A stretch of DNA of 64,000 bases. Source: Alg239-R122 sp041746135. Its GTDB lineage: Bacteria; Pseudomonadota; Alphaproteobacteria; Sphingomonadales; Sphingomonadaceae. The notes beneath the pieces were generated by a model. The model did no database searches, was not told the origin of the DNA, and saw only the letters and a program-made list of their open reading frames with translations. Of this stretch, positions 53,571 through 63,562 are shown one piece after another (within the stretch, counting starts at the first letter, position 1; each line of letters opens with the position of its first letter). The position numbers and the translations under genes were made by a program. The stretch lies in contig JBGTHQ010000003.1 in assembly GCA_041746135.1 (NCBI GenBank), positions 1-64,000 of the forward strand. Direction: 5' to 3'.

Positions 53571-54956
53571 TCAGGCGTTCCGGAGCGCTTCTCCCATCGA
53601 TCGCACGGCCCTTATTTTATCTTCCAGCGGCTGCCAGTTATCGCGGTCCGCAATCATATCCCAAATGTTTTCAACCTCGTCGATAAGCATTGATTGCGGT
53701 GTGTCCGACTGCCAATAGTCGTGCGTTCTACGCCGTGCCGGTTGATAGGCCGAATATAGCGACTTGAACGCAGTCGCGGTCTCGGTGTTAGGTGTGCCGG
53801 TAGGAACTTTCCCGCCCATCCAGTGGAAAAAGAAATCGTCGATACCGATACCATTTTGCACCATCATGGCTTCAGCGGCAGCGATGAGGGCCCGGTCCTG
53901 TTCGAAACCTTGCGATGCAATCCCGAGGCGCCAGAGAAAAGCCTTTGCAAGCGCGATCTGATATTGCGGTGCGAACCTTTCCAGTGCGTCTATCAACGGC
54001 TCGGCCGGACAGACCAGCCGTAAGGCGACCGCCAGCTGACTCAGATTCCAATGGATCGCTTCAGGCTGGCGACCAAAACTGTACAATCCCTGCTGGTCGA
54101 AATAGGCCGCAGTAAATCCTGCTTTCCATTCGGGTGCAAACCGCCACGGACCATAATCGAAACTTTCGCCGGTAATATTCATGTTATCGGTGTTGAGCAC
54201 ACCATGGACAAATCCAGCCGCCATATAGCTTGCCGCAAGCGTTGCCATTTTCGCGACGACATTTTTCAGCAATAATGCCGCATGGTAGTCGCCGCTTTGT
54301 CCCGTGTAGAAGTTGCCCAGGCAATAGCGGATCAACTGGCGCATCAGCGTCACGTTCTCCTCAAACGCAATTCGCTGGAATGTGCCGAAACGGATATGAC
54401 CGTGGCTGAGGCGTACCATTACGGCGGAACGTGTGGGCGAAGGTTCGTCGCCGCGCTCGAGCTGTTCACCGGTCTCGATTAGGGAAAATGTTTTGCTGGT
54501 CTCCACCCCCAGGGCTTCGAGCATTTCCGTCGCCAAAACCTCGCGCACGCCGCCTTTCAGGGTCAGCCGCCCATCGCCCGATCGGCTCCACGGTGTGGTG
54601 CCCGATCCCTTGGTGCCAAGGTCCATCAGTCGGTTTTGATGATCGTAAAGTTGGGCGAACAGAAAGCCGCGACCATCGCCGATATCCGGGTTATAATGGC
54701 GAAACTGGTGGCCATGGTAGCGTAAGGCCAAAGGGTGTTGTAGATTGTCGGGCAGGGGTTCGAAGTGTCCGAAATGTCCGGTCCATTCGGTATCGCCCAT
54801 ATCGGACAGTCCGACGGTTGCGGCCCAACGGTCATTGCGGAAGCGCAATGCGGTTTCGGGAAAATCGGCAGCGCTTACGCGATCGCCGATTGCGGAACCC
54901 AATTCGCGTATCTTGTCTGCGGGGCGATAGGAAGATTGTTGCGGTTGTACGATCAT
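53571..54956 (-). CDS. selO: Protein adenylyltransferase SelO (YdiU)
   Basis: Pseudokinase-fold enzyme that AMPylates proteins, linked to oxidative stress. 461 residues from ATG 54956; typical length is slightly more. Conserved blocks: YHGHQFRHYNPDIGDGRG, GTKGSGTTPWSRSGDGRLTL, and VHGVLNTDNMNITGESFDYG, where the last holds the metal-binding Asn/Asp. The reading frame extends upstream to 55022 but that part overlaps the divergent hydrolase gene. The two starts are close, with a palindromic ATGCAT at the selO start. Confidence 0.94.
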   Translation of the reverse strand: MIVQPQQSSYRPADKIRELGSAIGDRVSAADFPETALRFRNDRWAATVGLSDMGDTEWTGHFGHFEPLPDNLQHPLALRYHGHQFRHYNPDIGDGRGFLFAQLYDHQNRLMDLGTKGSGTTPWSRSGDGRLTLKGGVREVLATEMLEALGVETSKTFSLIETGEQLERGDEPSPTRSAVMVRLSHGHIRFGTFQRIAFEENVTLMRQLIRYCLGNFYTGQSGDYHAALLLKNVVAKMATLAASYMAAGFVHGVLNTDNMNITGESFDYGPWRFAPEWKAGFTAAYFDQQGLYSFGRQPEAIHWNLSQLAVALRLVCPAEPLIDALERFAPQYQIALAKAFLWRLGIASQGFEQDRALIAAAEAMMVQNGIGIDDFFFHWMGGKVPTGTPNTETATAFKSLYSAYQPARRRTHDYWQSDTPQSMLIDEVENIWDMIADRDNWQPLEDKIRAVRSMGEALRNA

Positions 54957-55008
54957 GCATGCATTAGTGGCGCGTGAAGCAGGGAATGGCAACGATGAAG
55001 ACGCGCAA

Positions 55009-55884
55009 ATGAAGGGATTCAAAGACGGATACTGGTGGTCGAATGACGGCTTGCGCTTGCATTACCGCGATTATCCGGCGACCGCCGAACATGCACCTCG
55101 CCCTCCTATACTCTGTATTGCCGGGCTGACGCGCAATGCACGGGATTTCGAAAATGTGGCGGCAAGGCTGGCGGGCGAATGGCGCGTGATTTGTGTCGAC
55201 CTGCGCGGACGCGGCGACAGCGCCTATGCCAAAGATCCAATGAGTTACGTGCCCCTGACCTATGTACAGGATGTCGAAGCGTTGTTGCGCGATCTGGATA
55301 TCCAAAAATTCGTCGCATTCGGGACGTCTTTGGGCGGAATACTCACCATGTTGCTGGCATCGACACGGCCAGGACGGGTGGTAGGTGCGATGCTAAACGA
55401 TGTCGGTCCGGAGCTTGATGCGAATGGCCTTGCGCGCATTCGCGATTATGTCGGGCAGGGGCGCAGTCACCCGACATGGATGCACGCGGCGCGGAATATG
55501 GCCGACGGCCAAAAAGATATATTTCCCGGCTATAGTGTGGCCGACTGGCTTGCTTTTACCAAAAAAGTGATGAAATTGACGCCGGGCGGGCGCATTATTT
55601 TCGATTATGATATGAAAATCGCCGAACCTTTTATGATGCCCGGCGGCGAAGCAGGTGTGGATTTATGGCCTGCGTTCGGTGCGCTCAAAACCGTGCCTGC
55701 CTTGCTGGTGCGGGGCGAATATTCCGATATCCTGTCCGCCGCTACCGCCAAAAAAATGATGAAAAGGCTTGATGACGGCATTTTCGTGCAAGTGACGGGT
55801 GTTGGTCATGCGCCAACATTGGAAGAACCAGAAGCGCAGGATGCGATCGACACATTGCTGGGGAAACTGGCGAAAAGTCAATAA
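55009..55884 (+). CDS. Alpha/beta hydrolase
   Basis: 291 residues. Seen: oxyanion-region ILCIAGLTRNARDF, nucleophile elbow FGTSLGGIL (GxSxG), acid region VRGEYSDILS, and the catalytic histidine in TGVGHAPTLEE. This is a typical serine hydrolase of the HAD/epoxide hydrolase-like group; the substrate is unknown. ATG 55009 is preferred because the alternative at 54955 overlaps the selO start codon and adds unconserved residues. Confidence 0.87.
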   Translation: MKGFKDGYWWSNDGLRLHYRDYPATAEHAPRPPILCIAGLTRNARDFENVAARLAGEWRVICVDLRGRGDSAYAKDPMSYVPLTYVQDVEALLRDLDIQKFVAFGTSLGGILTMLLASTRPGRVVGAMLNDVGPELDANGLARIRDYVGQGRSHPTWMHAARNMADGQKDIFPGYSVADWLAFTKKVMKLTPGGRIIFDYDMKIAEPFMMPGGEAGVDLWPAFGALKTVPALLVRGEYSDILSAATAKKMMKRLDDGIFVQVTGVGHAPTLEEPEAQDAIDTLLGKLAKSQ

Positions 55885-55916
55885 TATCGCAATGTTTCGG
55901 CATTAACCATGACCCG

Positions 55917-57056
55917 ATGAAGCCGACCCGCATCCTGCACCTGCACAGCACGTTCGATCTGGGCGGCAAGGAAGCGCGCGCGGCCCGCTTGATGAACCAT
56001 TTCGGGGACAAGGCAGAACATACCATATTGACCGCAGTGCCGGATGCGCTGTTGGCCCGGGATGCGATAGACCCCGATATAGCGGTCAGCTTTCCCACAA
56101 ACGCGCCGTCGCTGGCCGGCAAACCGGGGCCTGCAAGATATATGCGGCTGGCACAATATATGCAGCCGTTCGATGTGTTGCTCAGCTATAACTGGGGATC
56201 GATGGATGCCGTTATGGCGCATCGCTTGCTGGGCTCGCATTATGGCTTGCCGCCGCTCATCCACCATGAGGACGGATTTAACGAGGATGAAGCAGAGAGG
56301 CTCGACTGGAAGCGCAATATTTTCCGGCGCAGGGCATTGAAACGCGCCTATATGCTGGTCGTTCCATCCCGTACATTGGAGGATATCGCGGCGTATGTTT
56401 GGAAACAGCCCGCGAGAAAAATCCGGCGTATCTCCAATGGCATAAATGTCACCGCCTATGCCGAACCGTGTAACAGCAGTGCAATACCGGGACTTGAGCG
56501 CCGGCAGGGCGAGATTATCGTCGGTACATTGGCCGGACTGCGCGCCGTTAAAAATATTCCCCGACTTGTACGCGCGGTGGCGGCATGCGGCGAAAATGTG
56601 CGTCTGGTAGTCATTGGCGCGGGTCCGGAAAGCGAACGGATTAAGGCGGAGGCGCACGATTTGGGCATATCCGACCGATTGGTGATGCCGGGTTTTATGG
56701 ACAGACCGCATCGGTATCTGGGGTTGTTCGACGTGTTCGCACTCTCGTCCGACAGCGAACAGTTTCCGATCTCCGTGGTGGAAGCCATGGCGGCCGGACT
56801 TCCCGTTATGTCGACCGATGTCGGGGATGTGCGCAAAATGCTCTCTGCGGCCAATGCCAAACTTGTTGTATCGGCAACAGACGAAGCCGGTTTTGCTGCA
56901 GCATTGAAAACTCTGTGTAATAATGCGGATTTACGGATGGAACTGGGTGCCGATAACCGTATATGCGCGGTCCGCGACTATCAGGAAAGCCGGATGCTGG
57001 CGCAGTACGGAGCATTGTATGGCGATGCTCTTGGACGCCGGGATCTCGGTGGCTGA
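55917..57056 (+). CDS. GT4-type glycosyltransferase
   Basis: 379 residues of GT-B type. The N-terminal half has RILHLHSTFDLGGKEARAAR with the glycine-rich GGKE. The C-terminal half has the family core IIVGTLAGLRAVKNIPRLVR, DVFALSSDSEQFPISVVEAM and AAGLPVMSTDVGDVRKM. Acceptor unknown; envelope polysaccharide or glycolipid is inferred. It follows the hydrolase by 32 nt. Confidence 0.88.
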   Translation: MKPTRILHLHSTFDLGGKEARAARLMNHFGDKAEHTILTAVPDALLARDAIDPDIAVSFPTNAPSLAGKPGPARYMRLAQYMQPFDVLLSYNWGSMDAVMAHRLLGSHYGLPPLIHHEDGFNEDEAERLDWKRNIFRRRALKRAYMLVVPSRTLEDIAAYVWKQPARKIRRISNGINVTAYAEPCNSSAIPGLERRQGEIIVGTLAGLRAVKNIPRLVRAVAACGENVRLVVIGAGPESERIKAEAHDLGISDRLVMPGFMDRPHRYLGLFDVFALSSDSEQFPISVVEAMAAGLPVMSTDVGDVRKMLSAANAKLVVSATDEAGFAAALKTLCNNADLRMELGADNRICAVRDYQESRMLAQYGALYGDALGRRDLGG

Positions 57057-57234
57057 TAAAGCCGGTTTCATATTGGGTTCAGCATCGGGGCGGCACAGAG
57101 CCTGTATGAACACGTGCCTTGGTATCGACCTTAGTTGCATTTAGCATTGGAAAAGGGTGCGCAGTCGCGTTAAAGACCCCGCTGCGACCGTCGCAAATCG
57201 CGATATTTTTTTAAGATTATAAAGGAGGCGGGCT

Positions 57235-58023
57235 TTGGCCATCGGACCTCAAGGCCTCGGTATAAAACCGGGTAAAGGCAAACAGAAACAAAATGACGAT
57301 GCCGCGCAGGATATATTCATGCGTGAAGTCGACGACGCATTGCGCGACGACCAGCTGCAGAGTTTCTGGAAAGATTACGGACGCTGGATATTGGCTGTGG
57401 TTGTGATCGGTCTGATCGGGTTTGCCGGCTGGCTTTTCTATAACAGCCAGCAGATCGACGCCGCCGGTACGGTCGGTGAGGAATATACCACTGCGATCGA
57501 TGCGCTTAAGCGCCAGAATATTGATGGCGCTGTCAAAGCCGTGGCACCCATTACAGATGCGGACCAGCCGGGTTACCGTGCCGCAGCGCAAATGCTCGAA
57601 GCCGGTATTGCCGAAGAGAAGACCGATATCAAAAAAGCGGCTGCCGCCTTCGCCAAGGTCGCGGCGGACGACAGTCTGCCGCAAGCCTATCGCGACGCTG
57701 CATTGTTGCGACAGACTATCGCCGAATTCGATACGCTCAAGCCACAGACGGTGATTGCAAGAATGAAACCGTTGGCTGTGCCGGGTAACGCCTATTTCGG
57801 CACGGCAGGCGAGTTGACTGCCTTGTCGTATATCCGCCTGAAAAAGCCCGAATTGGCGGGTGCGATTTTCGCGCAAATTGCCGAAGACGAGAGTGCTCCT
57901 GCCTCCATACGCACGCGAGCAGGACAGATGGCGGGCCAGTATGGCATGGAAATCAGCACGGGTTTGCAGGATAATGGCAGGGCCGTTCAACAACCGGCTA
58001 CGGCAGGTGAGGGAAGCAATTGA
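57235..58023 (+). CDS. YfgM-like tetratricopeptide membrane protein
   Basis: 262 residues: a cytoplasmic N-terminus, one transmembrane helix (about 51-70, WILAVVVIGLIGFAGWLFY), then periplasmic TPR-like helices (DIKKAAAAFAKVAADDSLPQ and GELTALSYIRLKKPELAGAI). In E. coli YfgM partners with the periplasmic chaperones and lies in yfgM-bamB-der, the order seen here. The start is TTG at 57235 with AAAGGAGG 6 nt upstream. The stop overlaps bamB ATG (TGATG). Confidence 0.88.
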   Translation: MAIGPQGLGIKPGKGKQKQNDDAAQDIFMREVDDALRDDQLQSFWKDYGRWILAVVVIGLIGFAGWLFYNSQQIDAAGTVGEEYTTAIDALKRQNIDGAVKAVAPITDADQPGYRAAAQMLEAGIAEEKTDIKKAAAAFAKVAADDSLPQAYRDAALLRQTIAEFDTLKPQTVIARMKPLAVPGNAYFGTAGELTALSYIRLKKPELAGAIFAQIAEDESAPASIRTRAGQMAGQYGMEISTGLQDNGRAVQQPATAGEGSN

Positions 58024-59369
58024 TGATATTATTTCGGGCAAAACGAGCAGCAAGAATGGCTCTTGTCATGGCGGCATCCGCGATGCTGGCATCCTGCGGC
58101 ATCTTGGGCGGTAGCGACAAGCCGAAACAGACCCCTACTGTGGGCAAGCGCATTCCGGTGCTCTCGCGCGTGGAAAGCGGTGCCGAAATTGACCCCAGCC
58201 TGGCGGGCGTATCGGTGATCTTGCCTGCCGCCGTCGTCAATACAGGCTGGACCCAGCCGGGCGGCAATGCAGCCAAGGCGATGGGCCATGTGGCGCTTGC
58301 CCCGACCCTTTCGCCGGTGTGGAGTGCCGATGCAGCGGGAACGAGCAAACGCGCCCGTCTTGCGGCGGCGCCCGTTGCCGAAAACGGACGTGTCTATGCG
58401 GTCGATACCGATTCGGTGGTGCGCGCCTACGATGCCGCTTCAGGCGGACAGATATGGTCGACCTCCCTACGCGTAGAGGGTGATGGTGCCAATACGGTTT
58501 TTGGCGGTGGTGTCAGCATCGACGGAGCCCGTGCCTATGCCACCAACGGTTTTGGCGAAGTCGCCGCGATCAATTCTGCCGACGGGTCGGTTATCTGGAA
58601 AGTCAAGCCGGCCGGCCCGCTGCGAGGGGCGCCGACGCTGGCGTTCGGCAGCGTGTATGTGATGACGCAGGACAACCAGCTTTATGCGCTCGACACGCAG
58701 GATGGCTCGGTCAAGTGGAACAAAGCGGCGACGACAGGACTTGCCGGCGTGTTCGGTGTGGCCGCGCCTGCGGCGGGACAGGGCACGATTATTGCCGGGT
58801 TTTCCTCCGGCGAACTCAATGCCTATCGTTATGAAAATGGCCGCGATGTTTGGGCGGACGCATTGGCGCGCACCAGTATCTCCACTTCGGTCGCCACCTT
58901 GTCTGATATCGACGCCGATCCGATCATCGATCGCGGGCGTGTTTACGCGCTGGGACAGGGCGGACGCATGGCGGCGTACGAGCTAATTACCGGCCAGCGG
59001 ATCTGGGAACTCAATATCGCGGGCATTTCCACTCCCGCCATTGCCGGGGAATGGATTTTCACGCTGACCGATGATTCGCGCTTATTGTGTATTGCGCGCT
59101 CGACCGGCAAGGTGCGCTGGATCGCCAATCTTCCGGCTTTTCGCAATGCCGAAAAGAAAAAGGGACCGATCAGCTGGACCGGCCCGGTTCTGGCGGGCGG
59201 GCGCCTGATCGTGGCAAGCACGGAAGGCACGGTGGCATCGGTTTCGCCTGAAGACGGCGCGATTGCCAATCTTTTCGAGCTCGGCAATCCGGTATCGTTG
59301 CCGCCGATTGTGGCAAACAATACGCTTTATATACTGGACGATAGTGGACGGCTGACCGCTTACCGCTAA
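58023..59369 (+). CDS. bamB: Outer membrane protein assembly factor BamB
   Basis: Lipoprotein of the Bam complex that inserts beta-barrel proteins. 448 residues; the lipobox MLASC places the lipid on residue 25. The rest is an eight-bladed PQQ-like beta-propeller: VYAVDTDSVVRAYDAASGGQ, QLYALDTQDGSVKW and GRMAAYELITGQRIWELNIA are blade repeats. It lies between the yfgM-like gene and der, as in other proteobacteria. Confidence 0.94.
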   Translation: MILFRAKRAARMALVMAASAMLASCGILGGSDKPKQTPTVGKRIPVLSRVESGAEIDPSLAGVSVILPAAVVNTGWTQPGGNAAKAMGHVALAPTLSPVWSADAAGTSKRARLAAAPVAENGRVYAVDTDSVVRAYDAASGGQIWSTSLRVEGDGANTVFGGGVSIDGARAYATNGFGEVAAINSADGSVIWKVKPAGPLRGAPTLAFGSVYVMTQDNQLYALDTQDGSVKWNKAATTGLAGVFGVAAPAAGQGTIIAGFSSGELNAYRYENGRDVWADALARTSISTSVATLSDIDADPIIDRGRVYALGQGGRMAAYELITGQRIWELNIAGISTPAIAGEWIFTLTDDSRLLCIARSTGKVRWIANLPAFRNAEKKKGPISWTGPVLAGGRLIVASTEGTVASVSPEDGAIANLFELGNPVSLPPIVANNTLYILDDSGRLTAYR

Positions 59370-59445
59370 ACCGCCTTGACCGCTTCCCCGTACCGCGTAT
59401 CAGCCCGTGCTGGTGCGCGGTATGGTTTTAGGATATTGCCGCATC

Positions 59446-60849
59446 ATGCTTCCCGAAATAGTCATCATCGGCCGGCCCAATGTGGGCAAATCGACTTTGT
59501 TCAACCGACTGATCGGCAAGAAGATCGCGCTTGTCGACGACCAGCCCGGCGTGACGCGCGACCGCCGCATGGGCGAAGCCGACCTGCTGGGCATGAAATT
59601 CCAGATCGTCGATACGGCCGGGTACGAGGATGAGGACGCAAACTCGCTTCCGGGGCGGATGCGCGTGCAGACCGAAGAAGCGATCAAGGGTGCCCGTGCC
59701 GCGTTGTTCATGGTGGATGCCCGGGTGGGGATCACTCCGCTGGACAGCGAGATTGCGCGCTGGCTGCGTTCCAGCGAAACGCCGGTCATTCTTGTCGCCA
59801 ACAAGGCCGAGGGCCGTGATGCCGAAGCGGGCATGATGGAAAGCTATCGGCTCGGACTGGGCGATCCGATCGGCATCAGTGCGGAGCATGGCGAGAATAT
59901 CGCCGAGCTGTTTCAGGCGCTGCGTCCCTATATCGAAGATGATGACGGTGTCGCCCATGATACCCCCGCCGCTTTGTTCGAAGATGATGAGGGCAATCCG
60001 ATCGGCCCGCTGAAGCTCGCGATTGTCGGGCGGCCCAATGCTGGCAAGTCGACTTTGATCAACCGGATACTGGGCCAGAACCGCCTGATAACCGGCCCAG
60101 AAGCGGGCATCACGCGCGACTCTATCGCAATCGACTGGCAATGGGAGGACAAGCAGGGCGAGCTGCACGACGTCCGCTTGATCGACACGGCCGGTATGCG
60201 CAAACGGGCCAAGGTGCAGGAAAAGCTGGAGCGGCTTTCGGTCGCCGACGCCAAGCGTGCGATTGATTTCGCCGAGGTCGTGGTGTTGCTGCTCGACGCA
60301 ACTCAGGGGCTGGAGCTGCAGGACCTCAAGATTGCCGACCAGACGTTGCAAGAAGGCCGTGCGCTGATAATCGTCGTCAACAAATGGGATGTGGCAGAAA
60401 ACGCAAGCTATTTGTTCAACGGCATTCGCGCCGCCCTGGACGAAGGGCTGTCGCAGGCAAAAGGCATTCCCTTGCTGACCGTATCGGCCATCACGGGCAA
60501 GGGGCTCGATACGATGATCGCGACTGCGTTCGAGACGCGCAAGATATGGTCAAAACGGGTTTCGACAGGGGTGCTCAATCGGTGGTTCGAACGGGCGGTG
60601 GAAAATAATCCGCCGCCCGCGCCCGGCGGGAAACGGATCAAGCTGCGCTATATGACGCAGGCCAAGACGCGGCCTCCCGGCTTTGTGATATTCGGCACGC
60701 GGCTCGACCAATTGCCCGAAAGCTACCGCCGTTATCTGATTAACGGAATCCGGCGTGATCTGGGCTTTGCGGCGGTGCCGGTGCGGCTCACGATGCGCAG
60801 CGCGAAAAACCCGTTCGACGATAAAAACCACAAGGATTTCGGCAGATAG
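59446..60849 (+). CDS. der: GTPase Der (EngA), ribosome biogenesis
   Basis: Double GTPase for 50S maturation. 467 residues. First G domain from LPEIVIIGRPNVGKSTLFNR with DTAGYED; second P-loop GRPNAGKSTLINR at about 195-207 with DTAGMRKRAK and VNKWD. The C-terminal KH-like domain includes GKRIKLRYMTQAKTRPPGFV. ATG 59446 gives the conserved N-terminus; the frame opens further upstream without similarity. Confidence 0.96.
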   Translation: MLPEIVIIGRPNVGKSTLFNRLIGKKIALVDDQPGVTRDRRMGEADLLGMKFQIVDTAGYEDEDANSLPGRMRVQTEEAIKGARAALFMVDARVGITPLDSEIARWLRSSETPVILVANKAEGRDAEAGMMESYRLGLGDPIGISAEHGENIAELFQALRPYIEDDDGVAHDTPAALFEDDEGNPIGPLKLAIVGRPNAGKSTLINRILGQNRLITGPEAGITRDSIAIDWQWEDKQGELHDVRLIDTAGMRKRAKVQEKLERLSVADAKRAIDFAEVVVLLLDATQGLELQDLKIADQTLQEGRALIIVVNKWDVAENASYLFNGIRAALDEGLSQAKGIPLLTVSAITGKGLDTMIATAFETRKIWSKRVSTGVLNRWFERAVENNPPPAPGGKRIKLRYMTQAKTRPPGFVIFGTRLDQLPESYRRYLINGIRRDLGFAAVPVRLTMRSAKNPFDDKNHKDFGR

Positions 60850-60989
60850 CCACCCGCCTGGAAGCATGTCGGACCACTGCAATATTTCGATCTGTCGATA
60901 TAATTTACACTTTCATCAACCTTGTCTTTACTTCTGGCAACTAAACTCTGTCCGGTGGGATGGTTTTGTATCAAGCGGAGGTAGCCTGA

Positions 60990-61424
60990 GTGATTGAGAA
61001 CGACACACCGACAGTGAACTGGTCGAGCTTCGCCGAAGTCCGCACGGCTTTGGGCGCAGATTTCGTGCGCATATTGGGCTATTTTCGCGAGGACGGCACC
61101 AAGTCGGTGGCCGCGATCGAGGAAGCGATGCGTTCGCGCGATGCCGCCCGGCTAGTGCTACCCGCGCACACGCTGAAAGGCGAATCCGCGCAGTTCGGTG
61201 CGGAGAAATTGTCCGAAACCGCAGAACGGATCGAAACCGTCGCCCGCTATTGTATCGAGCGGCATATCGAGCCCGACGAAGTGCTGAAAGAAGTCGTCGG
61301 ATTGCGCCAGCTGTTCGAGGATTCGCTAGGCCAGCTGGAAAAGGAAACCAATCCACTGGTCGAAAGACGCAGTTTCGGACGGCGTCCCGATAGCGCCGCC
61401 AACCAAAGTTTCGGACGGCTGTAA
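60990..61424 (+). CDS. Hpt-domain phosphotransfer protein
   Basis: 144 residues. The phosphorylatable histidine is His60 in LPAHTLKGESAQFGAEKL, the classic Hpt helix. The flanking helices complete a four-helix bundle; the C-terminal tail is basic. It would relay phosphate between a histidine kinase and a response regulator, but neither partner is in this window. GTG at 60990 follows GGAGG by 8 nt. Separated from der by 140 bp. Confidence 0.87.
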   Translation: MIENDTPTVNWSSFAEVRTALGADFVRILGYFREDGTKSVAAIEEAMRSRDAARLVLPAHTLKGESAQFGAEKLSETAERIETVARYCIERHIEPDEVLKEVVGLRQLFEDSLGQLEKETNPLVERRSFGRRPDSAANQSFGRL

Positions 61425-61435
61425 CAAATCGCGGG

Positions 61436-62686
61436 TCAGACCGTTTTTGTGATCCGCATCGGTTGCAGGGCGCCGCGCGCCAGCGAGCGCCAAAGCCATT
61501 CGAGCGGGCCGAAGCGATAGCGCTTCAGCCACGGCTGCGACCACAACAACATGAGCGCCCACATTCCGAGCACGAACAGAGTGAGCTCGGCGCGTCCGAC
61601 CTCACCATACAGACCGAACCCATAGCCGTAGAAAATTGTGGTCATAACGATGCTGGTGCCCAGATAGTTGGTAAAGGCGGCGCGCCCGGTACTGGCGACG
61701 CGGCGCATGAAACCGCTATCGGCATAGTGGCCGATCATAAGAATGAATAACGCGGCATAACCGATCGTCATCGCCAGCCGGGGCGGCGCCGACCACGCGA
61801 TAACCGCATTGATCGCCACAACGGTCTCAAAACTACTGGCGAACACGATATAGCCGAGCATGGCATAGATGACAGCGCCGATGCCCAGCCCCGCCAGCGC
61901 CCATGTGCGATAGGACCGGGCCTGGGCCTCCCCCAGCAAAAACCCGTTTTTCAGCGTCGCCATGCCGATCATCATCAGCGGCAGCGTTTCGCCGAACAGC
62001 TTGACCGGATTGGTCAACGGCAGGTGCCAGTCCTCGCGCAACTTGGTCGAAACGATATTGACATAATCGCCGGAATAGAGCGCAATTTCCCGGGCGATGG
62101 TGTCCGCACTCCATTCGGCAGTCATGGCCTTATATTCGGCGACCATGCCCGTAGGCGCATCCGCACCGGAGACGACATATTGCATGAATATCATCGATCC
62201 CATGCCGATCGAAAGAATCGCGAATCCTGCCACATATATCCCGATCGCCCACAGGATCAGGGGCTTTGGCTGCATGTTGCGGAATAGAAAGGCGATGCTG
62301 CCGATCAGGGCGTAGAGGAACAAAATATCGCCCCACCACACGAAAAAGAAATGCACCAGACCGAATAGCGCCAGCCAGAACATCCGGGCGTAATGCACTT
62401 TTGCCGCACTCTCTCCCTTGGCCTCGGCACGGTCGATCACCAGCATAATGCTGGCCCCGAACAGCAGCGAGAACAGCCCGCGCATCTTGCCATCGACCAG
62501 TATGAAGCTGGCGATCCAGGCGATCAGGTCAGGCGTATCGGTGCCGCCATAGAGCGCCGGATTGACATACGCCATTTGCGGCATGGCAAATGCCACGATG
62601 TTCATCGCCAATATGCCCATCACCGCAAAGCCGCGCAGCGCGTCGAGTTCAATGAAACGCTGCATTGCCGGTGCCGTGGTTGCCAT
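61436..62686 (-). CDS. DUF418 family multipass membrane protein
   Basis: 416 residues with about nine to ten hydrophobic helices. N-terminal RFIELDALRGFAVMGILAMN, resembling the DUF1624/NAG-acyltransferase-like start, and a C-terminal DUF418 domain (GRAAFTNYLGTSIVMTTIFY, then RFGPLEWLWRSLARG). Function uncertain; acyl transfer to surface molecules is sometimes proposed for relatives. AGGAG 6 nt before ATG 62686. It is 25 nt after the nitroreductase on the same strand. Confidence 0.87.
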   Translation of the reverse strand: MATTAPAMQRFIELDALRGFAVMGILAMNIVAFAMPQMAYVNPALYGGTDTPDLIAWIASFILVDGKMRGLFSLLFGASIMLVIDRAEAKGESAAKVHYARMFWLALFGLVHFFFVWWGDILFLYALIGSIAFLFRNMQPKPLILWAIGIYVAGFAILSIGMGSMIFMQYVVSGADAPTGMVAEYKAMTAEWSADTIAREIALYSGDYVNIVSTKLREDWHLPLTNPVKLFGETLPLMMIGMATLKNGFLLGEAQARSYRTWALAGLGIGAVIYAMLGYIVFASSFETVVAINAVIAWSAPPRLAMTIGYAALFILMIGHYADSGFMRRVASTGRAAFTNYLGTSIVMTTIFYGYGFGLYGEVGRAELTLFVLGMWALMLLWSQPWLKRYRFGPLEWLWRSLARGALQPMRITKTV

Positions 62687-62711
62687 TATTCGCTCCTGTA
62701 GGGGCTGGGTG

Positions 62712-63386
62712 CTACAGCCAGCTGCTGATCTGGTCCAATGGTTTCTTGACCGTGGCGTGCACGGGAATGGTGGCATTGTCGGCGGGCTGGCCGACCACCA
62801 GCACCATCATCGGCTTTTCATGGGCGGGGCGATTGCAAACTACGTTCAGGAACTTCATCGGGTTGGGCGTGTGCGTCAGCGTTGCGAGGCCCGTTTCGTG
62901 CAACGCAGTGATGAGCATACCGGCGGCGATGCCGACGCTTTCGTTCACATAATAATTTTGTTTCATGTCGCCGGCAACCATGCCGCCCTTGCGCTGCCCG
63001 AATATGACGATCAGGTACGGCGCGGTTTCCAGATAGGGTTTGTCGGCATCGGTGCCGAGCGGTGCCAGCGCCTCGATCCATTCGTCGCTGGCCTTGCCTT
63101 CATAAAATGCCTTTTCCTCGGCCTCGGCGGCTTCGCGTATAGCCTTTTTCTTCTCCGCGCTCTCGATCACCGCGAAATGCCACGGCTGGTGATTGGCGCC
63201 ACTGGGCGCAGTCCCGGCGGCGAGCAGCGCGGTTTCAATCACGGTGCGCGGCACCGGGGCATCGCTGAAATCGCGGCAGCTGCGCCGCGTCCGGATCGCG
63301 TCATAAAAGGCACGCACCCGCGCGATGCGCTCCGCGTCCGAATAGGCGGGCAACGCGGTATAGGGCAGGGTGTCATGCGGTTTCAT
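62712..63386 (-). CDS. Nitroreductase family (FMN) protein
   Basis: 224 residues of the nitroreductase fold. Motifs: RTRRSCRDFSDAPVPRTVIE, APSGANHQPWHFAVIESAEK and GMLITALHETGLATLTHTPN. The TAPSGANHQPWHF wording is like the iodotyrosine dehalogenase/BluB branch; substrate unknown. It starts the nitroreductase-DUF418 minus-strand pair. The 224-bp gap upstream is divergent with the Coq4-like gene. Confidence 0.9.
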   Translation of the reverse strand: MKPHDTLPYTALPAYSDAERIARVRAFYDAIRTRRSCRDFSDAPVPRTVIETALLAAGTAPSGANHQPWHFAVIESAEKKKAIREAAEAEEKAFYEGKASDEWIEALAPLGTDADKPYLETAPYLIVIFGQRKGGMVAGDMKQNYYVNESVGIAAGMLITALHETGLATLTHTPNPMKFLNVVCNRPAHEKPMMVLVVGQPADNATIPVHATVKKPLDQISSWL

Positions 63387-63562
63387 ATCATGCTGTCCGT
63401 TTCAATGTTTGGCGGGCCATACATTCCTTATCTTCTCTTAACTTCGCACCAAGGACGCTTTATTCTGGGCCATTCTTTATGGTTTCGTGTTGGAAAACGC
63501 CGCTGTTGGAATTGGCGACAGACATAGCCCTAGGTGGCAATGTAGGGCAATGTTTTCTATGA

